Of a stretch of DNA of 5,696 nucleotides, positions 1-5,408 are shown one piece after another. The stretch is from Clostridia bacterium (GTDB lineage: Bacteria; Bacillota; DULZ01). A model generated the notes under the pieces. The model was not told the origin of the DNA. It did not search any database and saw only the letters and a program-made list of their open reading frames with translations. Both the position numbers and the translations under genes were made by a program. The DNA is taken from contig JAAYOX010000095.1 in NCBI GenBank assembly GCA_012520135.1, positions 1-5,696 of the forward strand, read 5' to 3'. How positions within the stretch are numbered: the stretch's first letter is position 1; every line of letters begins with the position of its first letter.

Positions 1-80
1 CTCATGCCGTCGGCATTATCCCTCAGGCTCCTTCGCTCTTTGATTTTGGCTCCAATTCAGCCCTTCGATTAACACCGATT
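1..80 (+). repeat. Right part of dispersed structured repeat (copy 1, cut by window edge)
   Basis: This segment matches 3758-3838 almost base for base; I count two substitutions and one single-base deletion over about 80 positions. It holds the last of the three small hairpins of the full element (ATGCC-GTC-GGCAT, 4-16) and the right inverted arm ending in GATTAACACCGATT (67-80). The left arm and the other two hairpins would lie before base 1. It has the same orientation as copy 2. No open reading frame of note crosses it. It probably sits in the 3' region of a gene outside the window, because a + strand terminator follows directly. Confidence 0.9.
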
Positions 81-102
81 AGCTTCATGTCGACAGTATG
101 AG

Positions 103-128
103 TCCCCGTAACAACGGGGATTTTTTTT
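103..128 (+). terminator. Rho-independent terminator of an upstream gene outside the window
   Basis: A perfect 7-bp stem, TCCCCGT (103-109) and ACGGGGA (114-120), closes on an AACA loop and is followed at once by eight T residues (121-128). This is a canonical intrinsic terminator reading on the + strand. It lies 6 bp before the -35 box of the next operon, so it insulates that operon from a gene to the left that is not visible here. Confidence 0.9.
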
Positions 129-133
129 GCATA

Positions 134-162
134 TTGACAGGAGTGTTAATAGTGTATATAAT
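134..162 (+). promoter_or_regulatory. Sigma-A promoter of the GntR-ABC operon
   Basis: A perfect -35 box TTGACA (134-139) and a perfect -10 box TATAAT (157-162) are separated by exactly 17 bp. A housekeeping promoter this close to consensus should be very strong, so the operon must be held off by a repressor; the overlying palindrome at 143-183 fits that need. The start codon of the regulator is 46 bp after the -10 box. Confidence 0.9.
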
Positions 163-183
163 CAACATATACAGTATTAACAC
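143..183. promoter_or_regulatory. 41-bp palindromic operator, probable autoregulatory GntR site
   Basis: Left arm GTGTTAATAGTGTATAT (143-159) and right arm ATATACAGTATTAACAC (167-183) are reverse complements at 16 of 17 positions around a 7-bp centre. The palindrome covers the promoter spacer, the whole -10 box and the likely transcription start, so a bound protein would block RNA polymerase. Each arm is itself a tandem of two similar 9-mers (GTGTTAATA and GTGTATATA on the left), so two dimers could bind. YtrA-subfamily GntR proteins usually repress their own operon through AT-rich palindromes with GT..AC ends. That the gene product at 208-582 is the ligand is inferred from position. Confidence 0.8.
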
Positions 184-207
184 CTACAACTATTAAAGGA
201 TGGTTCT

Positions 208-582
208 ATGGATCTGATAATCGTCAATTCAGCTGCGGAGCCCATTTATGAGCAGATTGTCCGCCAGATAAAAAGCATGATTTTCCAGGGTCAGCTTAAG
301 GGGGGAGATCCTCTTCCTTCCATCAGAGGCCTGGCGAAAGAGCTGCAGATCAGTGTGATCACCACTAAAAGGGCCTATGATGAATTGGAAAAGGAAGGGC
401 TGATCGTTTCCATCGGGGGCAAGGGTTCTTTTGTGGCGGAGCAAAACCCTGAATTCCTGCGGGAGAAAAAATTAAAAGTGATCGAAGACAAATTAGCAGA
501 GGCGGTCCAGGATGCCAGGATGCTGGACTTGAGCCTGGAAGAACTGCAAGTGATGCTGAAGCTTTTGTATGAGGAGGTTTGA
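208..582 (+). CDS. GntR family transcriptional regulator, YtrA subfamily
   Basis: This 124-aa cytoplasmic DNA-binding protein has a GntR winged helix-turn-helix at about residues 11-77. The hallmark stretches are PIYEQIVRQIKSMI, the GDPLPSIRGLAKEL core, the recognition-helix region SVITTKRAYDELEKEGL, and the wing end GKGSFVAE. Only about 45 residues of charged helix follow, too short for the FadR, HutC or MocR effector domains; this short dimerising tail defines the YtrA subfamily. The ATG has an AAAGGA ribosome site 7 nt upstream. It is the first gene of an operon with an ABC ATPase and permease, the usual YtrA setting, and probably represses the operon through the palindrome at 143-183. The signal relieving repression cannot be read from sequence; relatives respond to cell-wall-active antibiotics or envelope stress. 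Confidence 0.93.
   Translation: MDLIIVNSAAEPIYEQIVRQIKSMIFQGQLKGGDPLPSIRGLAKELQISVITTKRAYDELEKEGLIVSIGGKGSFVAEQNPEFLREKKLKVIEDKLAEAVQDARMLDLSLEELQVMLKLLYEEV
571..577 (+). promoter_or_regulatory. Ribosome binding site that fixes the ATPase start at 585
   Basis: GAGGAGG lies inside the last codons of the regulator gene. It is 7 nt from the ATG at 585 but only 1 nt from the in-frame TTG at 579, so the ATG is the real start. The regulator stop (580-582) and this ATG are 2 nt apart, which favours translational coupling. Confidence 0.85.
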
Positions 583-584
583 CC

Positions 585-1463
585 ATGGAGCCTATTTTAG
601 AGGTTAAGGGTCTGCGGAAAAGTTTTAAGGATTTTACTTTACAGGACATTAGTTTTTCCCTGCCCCGGGGTTTTATTATGGGCCTGATCGGTCCTAATGG
701 TTCCGGTAAGAGTACCACCATTAAACTAATCATGAATTTAATGAGAAAAGAGGCCGGGGAGATCAGAGTCTGCGGTTTGGATACCCATCGGCATGAACTG
801 GCAGTAAAACAGAAAATAGGCTTTGTTTACGATGAAAACCATTTTTATGATGAACTGACTGTATTAGAAATGAAAAAAATAGTGGCTCCTTTTTACCGGG
901 AATGGGATGAAGAGGCCTTTACCTATTATGTCCACCGATTTCAACTACCAGTCAGAAAAAAGATCAAAGAGCTCTCTAAAGGCAATAAAATGAAATTTGC
1001 TCTGACAGTGGCCTTATCCCATCATGCGGAACTGATCATTATGGATGAGCCTACCGCCGGCCTGGATCCGGTGATGCGGTCGGAATTATTGGAAGTACTG
1101 GGAGAGTTGATTCAAGACGAAAGAAAAGGAGTGCTTTTCTCCACTCATATTACTACGGATCTGGATAAGGTGGCTGACTACATTGCCATGATCAACGAAG
1201 GAAGGGTCTTGTTTAGCGTAGCTAAAGACACTTTGCAGGAAACCTGCGGTTTGGTAAAAGGGGGCAAAAGCCAACTAACGCCGGAAGTGAAGGACAGACT
1301 GATTGGCCTCCGGGAGGGAAGTTTCGGCTTTGAGGGTTTGACTACCAATCGAAAACAGATGCAGGATCTGTTAGGGGAACAGGGAATTATCGAAAGGCCT
1401 ACTCTGGAGGAGATTATGGTCTATCTGGTGAGGGGGTACAGAGATGCTGACGTTGGTTCTTAA
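585..1463 (+). CDS. ABC transporter ATP-binding protein (YtrB/BcrA type)
   Basis: This 292-aa cytoplasmic ATPase should power the permease encoded next. From the ATG, Walker A is GPNGSGKST (36-44), the Q-loop region reads FVYDEN (80-85), the signature is LSKGN (130-134), Walker B is LIIMDE (150-155), the D-loop is AGLDP (158-162) and the switch histidine is in STHI (His188). All catalytic residues are present. The Q-loop has Asp-Glu in place of the usual Gln, and the signature is LSKGN rather than LSGGQ; both are common in YtrB/BcrA-like ABC-2 ATPases. The roughly 90-residue C-terminal extension after the nucleotide-binding core is also normal for the group. It starts 2 nt after the regulator and its 3' end overlaps the permease by 20 nt. 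The transported substrate is unknown. Confidence 0.93.
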   Translation: MEPILEVKGLRKSFKDFTLQDISFSLPRGFIMGLIGPNGSGKSTTIKLIMNLMRKEAGEIRVCGLDTHRHELAVKQKIGFVYDENHFYDELTVLEMKKIVAPFYREWDEEAFTYYVHRFQLPVRKKIKELSKGNKMKFALTVALSHHAELIIMDEPTAGLDPVMRSELLEVLGELIQDERKGVLFSTHITTDLDKVADYIAMINEGRVLFSVAKDTLQETCGLVKGGKSQLTPEVKDRLIGLREGSFGFEGLTTNRKQMQDLLGEQGIIERPTLEEIMVYLVRGYRDADVGS

Positions 1464-2100
1464 AGATATTTTGACCCAAAAGAAAAAACTTTGGCTAATT
1501 GTTTTTTACGGTGTTTTTATGCATGTTGCCCTCTACAGTTTAGGTGATGCCGGTGCCTATGGGAGTGCAACAGTAGGGATAACCTATATTTTTGTGTTGG
1601 GAGCTTGTGCCCACGATGATAAAAACCGGTCAGAGATCTTGTTGAATAGCCTTCCCATTAGCCGTAACAGTTTAGTAATGGCAAAGTATCTTACCTCCTT
1701 ATGGTTCCTGGCCATAGGTCTAATCGCCTCAACTTTGGTGGGTACCGTGGCACATTTTACCGGTCTTGACAGGGGATTAGTCGATTCGGAAACGCTGGGC
1801 ATTATGGTTTTCATCGGATTGCTACTGGTATCCTTTTATTACCCGGTTTATTTCTTGTTTGGATATCTGAAAGCCCGTTATTATCATACCCTGCTTTTTA
1901 TACTGGCCATATTTGTACCGGGTCTTCTAGCAACAATGGCAAATAGGGTCGGATTGCCAGGTTGGTTAGGGTATTTCTTAGAGTGGCTCAATCACTCTCA
2001 TGGGACAATGGCCTTGGGGTTTATAGGTGCAGGTTTACTCTTGTTCATTATTTCTCTGTTTATTTCTTTAAAGTTTTATCAAAAACGAGAATTTGCTTAA
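1444..2100 (+). CDS. ABC-2 type permease, membrane subunit
   Basis: This 218-aa integral membrane protein has about six hydrophobic segments (roughly 17-34, 42-57, 86-105, 118-142, 147-166, 188-211). Between segments 2 and 3 lies the motif LNSLPISR (67-74) followed by KYL (81-83), preceded by a DDKNRSE stretch. That pattern is typical of the ABC2_membrane_5 group of short ABC-2 permeases. The ATG lies inside the end of the ATPase gene (20-nt overlap) with GAGGGGG 7 nt upstream, so the two subunits are probably translated together. As a half-size permease it likely works as a homodimer with two ATPase subunits. There is no ytrD-F-like partner, lipoprotein or large FtsX-type permease here, so the system is a minimal regulator-ATPase-permease set. 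Export of a peptide or antimicrobial is a guess from family behaviour. Confidence 0.88.
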   Translation: MLTLVLKDILTQKKKLWLIVFYGVFMHVALYSLGDAGAYGSATVGITYIFVLGACAHDDKNRSEILLNSLPISRNSLVMAKYLTSLWFLAIGLIASTLVGTVAHFTGLDRGLVDSETLGIMVFIGLLLVSFYYPVYFLFGYLKARYYHTLLFILAIFVPGLLATMANRVGLPGWLGYFLEWLNHSHGTMALGFIGAGLLLFIISLFISLKFYQKREFA

Positions 2101-2139
2101 AACGGCCGGCTTAGAGAATAAACTCTACTACTATTCCCC

Positions 2140-2195
2140 TTGGCAGATTTAAACAATAAATATAGCTTAAATACCGGTGTGTACTATTGTATACT
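2140..2195 (+). promoter_or_regulatory. Possible promoter region for the stalk-domain gene
   Basis: Two weak candidates are visible. One pairs TTGGCA (2140-2145) with TATAGC (2161-2166) at a short 15-bp spacing. The other pairs TTAAAT (2167-2172) with TATACT (2190-2195) at 17 bp. An imperfect palindrome, GTGTAC-TATT-GTATAC (2179-2194), overlaps the second -10 box. The 196-bp gap after the permease makes a separate promoter likely, but neither candidate is decisive. I see no convincing terminator for the ABC operon in 2101-2140, only a 5-bp TAGAG/CTCTA hairpin, so read-through is possible. Confidence 0.35.
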
Positions 2196-2283
2196 AGAAG
2201 AAGGAGAGGAATTTAAAGGGGAAAGGGGGTATTACAGCTCCGGATAAAGAGTTATTTAGGTGGTTTGTCGGGTTATAAAAAAT

Positions 2284-2290
2284 GAGGAGG
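2284..2290 (+). promoter_or_regulatory. Ribosome binding site that fixes the start at 2297
   Basis: GAGGAGG begins on the last base of an in-frame upstream ATG (2282-2284) and lies 6 nt before the ATG at 2297. The downstream ATG is therefore the real start, which also gives a standard signal peptide. Confidence 0.88.
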
Positions 2291-2296
2291 AGAATA

Positions 2297-3604
2297 ATGA
2301 GGAAGAGATTGCAACAAGGACTAAGCTTAATGCTGACAGTGACTTTAGTATTGGCGTTGGCAATTCCGGCAGCAGCCGCCGGAGAATTGAAACTGAATGT
2401 AAATGGCAAAGAGACTGCTGCCGATCTGGTTCTGCAAGATGCCAGAAGCTTCATTGAGATTAACAGTCTGGCGGCTGTGACCGGAGCTGAAGTTGAAGTA
2501 GCAGAAGAGCTAAAGGTAACGATTAACGGCAAAACATATGTACCTTTGCGCTCGGTGGCAGAAAACGTGGGTTTCCAAGTGAATTGGACACCGGGTTTAG
2601 TAGTTTTGGAACGGGCAGCTGAACCTGAGCAAACTGAACAGGTGGGAGATAGCCTGACTGCCATGGATGTGTTGGTTAAATCCAACCAGGCTGCTCAAGA
2701 AATCAATACCTACAGTATGTCAGGCTACATTAACCAAACTATGGTTATGGAGATGGACGGAGAGGAAGTACCCATTGAAACTACTTCGGAACTTTTTGGC
2801 CAAATCCAGAATGATCCTATGAAGCTCTATCTCAAGCAGACTGTTGAACTGCCGGGAGGAGTCCCCGGGGACGTGCCTGAAGAAATGCTCAGTTCAATGG
2901 AAGTTGAGACTTACATTGACGAAGAATTTATGTATATGAAATCCCCCGGCCAGGAAGGCTGGCTGAAGATGCCTCATTTCCTGCCTATGGAATTGTTGAA
3001 AGAACAACAGGATATTACTAACGATCCTCTAAAGGCAGCGAAGCAAATGTTGGAAATGGGCTATGATCCCGGCTTCGGTGACGATGCGGTCATTGACGGA
3101 CGGGAATGTTATACTGTCAAGGCTTCCATTGATATGGCAAAAGCAATGGAAAGTCAACAGGAAATGCTCCAGCAGATCATTGGCAGTGTGGGACAAATGA
3201 CTGCAGCCGAAATGGGTGCCGAAGTGGATCCGGCTCAAATGGAAGGTTTTTCGAAGGCTTTTGAATTGATACTGGCTAAAATGATGGAAGAGGGAGTATT
3301 TGATTATCAGGTAACAATGTTCATTGATAAAGAAACTTTCTTGCCGGCCCAAATGAACTTGGTTATGACCATGAAGTTTGATTTCAATGTGCTGGAATTC
3401 ATGGAGGTCATAAGCGAGGCTGTAGGCGAGGAGCTTCCCGAGGAGTTAGTGGAAGAACTGCAAGTCGACTTCAAAATGAATAGTTCACAGCAAGGTGAAA
3501 TCAGGCTATTTGATTATGGTGCCGAGTTTGTGGAACCGGATCTCACTAATGTAATCGAAGCAGGTGGACTCTTTAACGACTTAGGCACTGTTCCGTCAGA
3601 ATAA
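2297..3604 (+). CDS. Secreted stalk-domain (copper amine oxidase N-like) protein with LppX/DUF6612-like C-terminal part
   Basis: This 435-aa protein begins with a signal peptide: MRKR, a hydrophobic core at about 9-24, and a probable cleavage after IPAAAA near residue 28. There is no lipobox cysteine, so it should be released or wall-held rather than lipid-anchored. Residues 30-107 form a copper-amine-oxidase-N-like 'stalk' domain. It comprises two related halves, each opening with a similar strand (LKLNVNGK at 31 and LKVTINGK at 72); the second carries the hallmark YVPLRSVAENVGFQVNW. Residues about 120-435 are acidic and methionine-rich with a single Cys (271). Alternating helical and strand-like segments (TYIDEEFMYMK, FIDKETFLPAQMNLVM) resemble LolA/LppX-fold or DUF6612 proteins that hold a hydrophobic ligand. 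The stalk assignment is firm; the C-terminal family is a judgement from pattern. No enzymatic motif is visible. Confidence 0.8.
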   Translation: MRKRLQQGLSLMLTVTLVLALAIPAAAAGELKLNVNGKETAADLVLQDARSFIEINSLAAVTGAEVEVAEELKVTINGKTYVPLRSVAENVGFQVNWTPGLVVLERAAEPEQTEQVGDSLTAMDVLVKSNQAAQEINTYSMSGYINQTMVMEMDGEEVPIETTSELFGQIQNDPMKLYLKQTVELPGGVPGDVPEEMLSSMEVETYIDEEFMYMKSPGQEGWLKMPHFLPMELLKEQQDITNDPLKAAKQMLEMGYDPGFGDDAVIDGRECYTVKASIDMAKAMESQQEMLQQIIGSVGQMTAAEMGAEVDPAQMEGFSKAFELILAKMMEEGVFDYQVTMFIDKETFLPAQMNLVMTMKFDFNVLEFMEVISEAVGEELPEELVEELQVDFKMNSSQQGEIRLFDYGAEFVEPDLTNVIEAGGLFNDLGTVPSE

Positions 3605-3614
3605 AGATGTGAGG

Positions 3615-3645
3615 GGAGAAGCATCGTTTTCTACGGTGCTTCTCC
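3615..3645. terminator. Strong 12-bp hairpin, probable terminator after the stalk-domain gene
   Basis: GGAGAAGCATCG (3615-3626) pairs with CGGTGCTTCTCC (3634-3645) around a 7-nt loop; 11 pairs are Watson-Crick and one is G-U. It starts 10 bp after the stop codon. The run after it is TTACTTAC rather than a clean T tract, so its termination strength is uncertain, and it may instead act as a 3'-end stabiliser. It also lies between convergent genes and could work in either direction. Confidence 0.6.
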
Positions 3646-3667
3646 TTACTTACAAACTACATTTTCT

Positions 3668-3838
3668 AATCGGAGTTAATCGCGGGCTTCAGAGGAGCCC
3701 GGTTTGGGGATGAGCTCAGTAGCCTTCGGATGCCTCCGAAATCGCACCCTGCGGGTGCTCATGCCGTCGGCATTATCCCTCAGGCTCCTTTGCTCTTTTG
3801 ATTTTGGCTCCAATTCAGCCCTTTGATTAACACCGATT
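3668..3838 (+). repeat. Complete 171-bp structured repeat with terminal inverted arms (copy 2)
   Basis: The ends are inverted repeats: AATCGGAGTTAATC (3668-3681) against GATTAACACCGATT (3825-3838), 13 of 14 matched. Similarity continues with small gaps to about 33 bp (3668-3699 versus 3806-3838, including GGGCT and GGAGCC blocks). The interior holds three adjacent hairpins: TTCGGA-TGCC-TCCGAA (3725-3740), GCACCC-TGC-GGGTGC (3744-3758) and ATGCC-GTC-GGCAT (3761-3773). An enclosing stem, GGGATG with TTATCC-side bases (3707-3712 and 3774-3779), would make a multi-branched fold. Bases 3758-3838 match 1-80. There is no coding capacity. A MITE-like non-autonomous element or a structured RNA are both possible; I do not recognise a named family. 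Confidence 0.88.
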
Positions 3839-3877
3839 TATTTTTTGTCAATTGTTTGAGTGCGGGCAACAATGAAT

Positions 3878-4579
3878 TTATTGGGCTGCCGGTACCTGGG
3901 CATAAGCCCAAACCGGGTAGTATTTGGCAGCAGGGATATTCACTTCATCTCTTTTCTGGACTTCCGGATGAATGCCGAATTGTGTTTTCCAAATGTCCAC
4001 CAGTCCACCGGTGAAGGTTAAACCTTTTTCAAGGGTATGGGGATCGCCAATAGCCTTGATGACTACCGGGTAAAGTAATTTTTCCCCATCAATGGTAATA
4101 TAAAAGGAGAAGGCATCGCTGGCTTCTGCAATACTGGTGTTTCCGGTGATGCGGTAATCATTGATGGAGATAGCTTCGGCGCCGGTTGCCCATAGTTCGT
4201 TTACTAAATCGATTAAATCCAAAAACAGTAGAGGGGCGTCCCCGGTAATAGTAACGGTGATACCTGGGCCGGTTACAGCACTGACGCCGCTGGCCAGTTT
4301 AAGCCGGTTAATTTCATCGGTGATGGTCTTGATCGTTGAATTCGCTTCTTGGGACTGGGCCAGTAACTGGCGGTAAGCTTCGTCCAAAGCTTCCATTTCC
4401 TGCTTAAGACTCCTGTTTTTATCGTCCAGGTTTTTCCATACAGTGATTAAGTCTTCTTTTCTTTGGGCATCCAAAGCGGTTAATACTTTTTGCTGGGTCT
4501 GAAATTGAGTGGAAAGCAGGAATCCCAGGGCTACAAAAACAATGGTGAGGGAGACATACCAACTTTTACTCTTAGTCAT
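3878..4579 (-). CDS. DUF881 family protein (YlxW/YlxX-like), second of tandem pair
   Basis: This 233-aa protein is anchored by one N-terminal membrane segment (about 8-25) with a short positive cytoplasmic end (MTKSKSW). A coiled-coil-like region follows (about 35-97), then the extracytoplasmic DUF881 domain: VTGPGITVTITGD (102-114), a DLIDLVNELWATGAEAISIN block (121-140) and the VIKAIGDPHTLE region (173-184). It overlaps the upstream paralog by 8 nt, and only a poorly spaced AAGGGAG is seen before its ATG, so translation is probably coupled. DUF881 proteins are conserved in Gram-positives; in Bacillus subtilis ylxW and ylxX lie in the division gene cluster near divIB and ftsA. Their biochemical role is not settled, and an envelope or division-related job is inference. 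The stop lies 39 bp from the repeat element. Confidence 0.9.
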   Translation of the reverse strand: MTKSKSWYVSLTIVFVALGFLLSTQFQTQQKVLTALDAQRKEDLITVWKNLDDKNRSLKQEMEALDEAYRQLLAQSQEANSTIKTITDEINRLKLASGVSAVTGPGITVTITGDAPLLFLDLIDLVNELWATGAEAISINDYRITGNTSIAEASDAFSFYITIDGEKLLYPVVIKAIGDPHTLEKGLTFTGGLVDIWKTQFGIHPEVQKRDEVNIPAAKYYPVWAYAQVPAAQ

Positions 4580-5318
4580 TGGTTTCCGACTCTCCCTTCG
4601 TTACCTGCAAATGGCCCGTGGCAAAACTACCCTTATACGTAGGTATCTGGATTACTTCTTCCTCAATAATCTCCACGGGAAAGTCCCGGCTTTTAAGCCA
4701 CGGGTAAGTCTGCCCGTTAGAAACTTGTTTCATTAATTTCTCCGGGTTACCGATGGCCCTTATTTCATAAGGTGGAGCTAACCGGGTAGAATTTACTAAA
4801 ATGACTGTACCCACACAGCGAATATCACTGGAAGTAATAATTCTTTGGTTATTAATAGAGATGGCTTCCGCTCCTCCAATTTTTAAATCGTTAACCAAAT
4901 AGAGCAGGTCTTTATCGTGGATAATATAGCTATTAGGATCAAAAGAAAGAGGATTGGTGGCCTTTGCCGCAGAAGCTAAAGCTTCGTTATCGTCCAGGAT
5001 GACGGTAATTCCAGGACCGGTCACCTGGGTAAGGCCGACTCTTCTACGCAGCCATTCCAGTTCACTTTGTAGGACGGTCAATTCCCCGTCCTCAACTTTA
5101 TGCTCGCGAATTTGGTCGATTCTATCCCTTTTCTCATCAATTAGCTCTTCCAAGGCAACGGTTTCTTCTTCAACCCGGTTGATAATTTCGATTAAGTCTT
5201 CATTGGAACTTTCAGCTGCCTCGCTCCTGGCAGCTTGGTTTGCTAAAATCAAGGACATCAATAAGATTCCGGAAATTAAAGATACTACAGTTAAGGTCAG
5301 CTGCCATCGTTTAGACAT
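4572..5318 (-). CDS. DUF881 family protein (YlxW/YlxX-like), first of tandem pair
   Basis: This 248-aa protein has the same plan as its downstream neighbour. It has a short basic N end (MSKRWQ), one membrane segment (about 8-26), and a strongly acidic and basic coiled-coil region (about 38-95, EEETVALEELIDEKRDRI). The DUF881 domain (about 98-225) has VTGPGITVILDD (99-110), IHDKDLLYLVNDLKIGGAEA (133-152) followed by ISINNQRI (153-160), and YEIRAIGNPEKL (184-195). The ATG is preceded by TGAGGTG about 5 nt upstream, a good ribosome site. The two copies are clearly paralogs but diverged, and the C-terminal tails differ. It leads a two-gene minus-strand operon with the promoter at 5344-5372. Type II membrane topology with the domain outside is the expected arrangement. 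Confidence 0.92.
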   Translation of the reverse strand: MSKRWQLTLTVVSLISGILLMSLILANQAARSEAAESSNEDLIEIINRVEEETVALEELIDEKRDRIDQIREHKVEDGELTVLQSELEWLRRRVGLTQVTGPGITVILDDNEALASAAKATNPLSFDPNSYIIHDKDLLYLVNDLKIGGAEAISINNQRIITSSDIRCVGTVILVNSTRLAPPYEIRAIGNPEKLMKQVSNGQTYPWLKSRDFPVEIIEEEVIQIPTYKGSFATGHLQVTKGESETND

Positions 5319-5343
5319 GAAAGCACCTCACTTTCTATTCTCT

Positions 5344-5372
5344 ATTGTAATTGAACTGACTTGCATCCGCAA
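5344..5372 (-). promoter_or_regulatory. Probable promoter of the DUF881 operon
   Basis: Read on the minus strand, a -35-like TTGCGG (5372-5367) and a -10 box TACAAT (5349-5344) are 17 bp apart. The -10 box is 25 bp before the start codon at 5318. The -35 box is weak (three of six consensus bases) and lies inside the stem of a 7-bp hairpin (5369-5387). Confidence 0.5.
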
Positions 5373-5397
5373 CTATTAGGTAGTTGCTCCGACTACC
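5369..5397. promoter_or_regulatory. Two overlapping, mutually exclusive inverted repeats upstream of the DUF881 operon
   Basis: GCAACTA (5369-5375) pairs with TAGTTGC (5381-5387). The sequence GGTAGT (5379-5384), which uses the same right arm, also pairs with ACTACC (5392-5397). Only one stem can form at a time. The first reaches into the -35 box on the minus strand. The site lies upstream of transcription for the DUF881 genes, so it is better read as a DNA operator than as an attenuator. No T tract follows on either strand. Confidence 0.4.
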
Positions 5398-5408
5398 CAG
5401 AAAATGCC

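Noticed and set aside
365..733. 122-codon minus-strand open frame across the regulator and ATPase
   Set aside because: It is antisense to two conserved genes including Walker A, with no ribosome site or recognisable domain.
2194..2685. 163-codon open frame on the minus strand opposite the stalk-domain gene
   Set aside because: It is antisense to a gene with a clear signal peptide and domain. Its protein is Ser/Thr/Ala-rich low-quality sequence with no family resemblance.
3661..3844. ATTTT on both sides of copy 2 as a target-site duplication
   Set aside because: The two ATTTT runs are at unequal distances (2 and 1 nt) from the arms and lie in low-complexity AT sequence, so they are not a reliable duplication.
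3851..3873. ATTGTT/AACAAT hairpin after the DUF881 stop as a terminator
   Set aside because: Only 6 AT-rich pairs, and on the minus strand the run after it is A-rich rather than T-rich, so it is not an intrinsic terminator in the needed direction.
4954..5379. 141-codon + strand open frame opposite the first DUF881 gene
   Set aside because: It lies wholly across a well-supported DUF881 gene and its promoter; the Ser-rich translation is typical of an antisense shadow.
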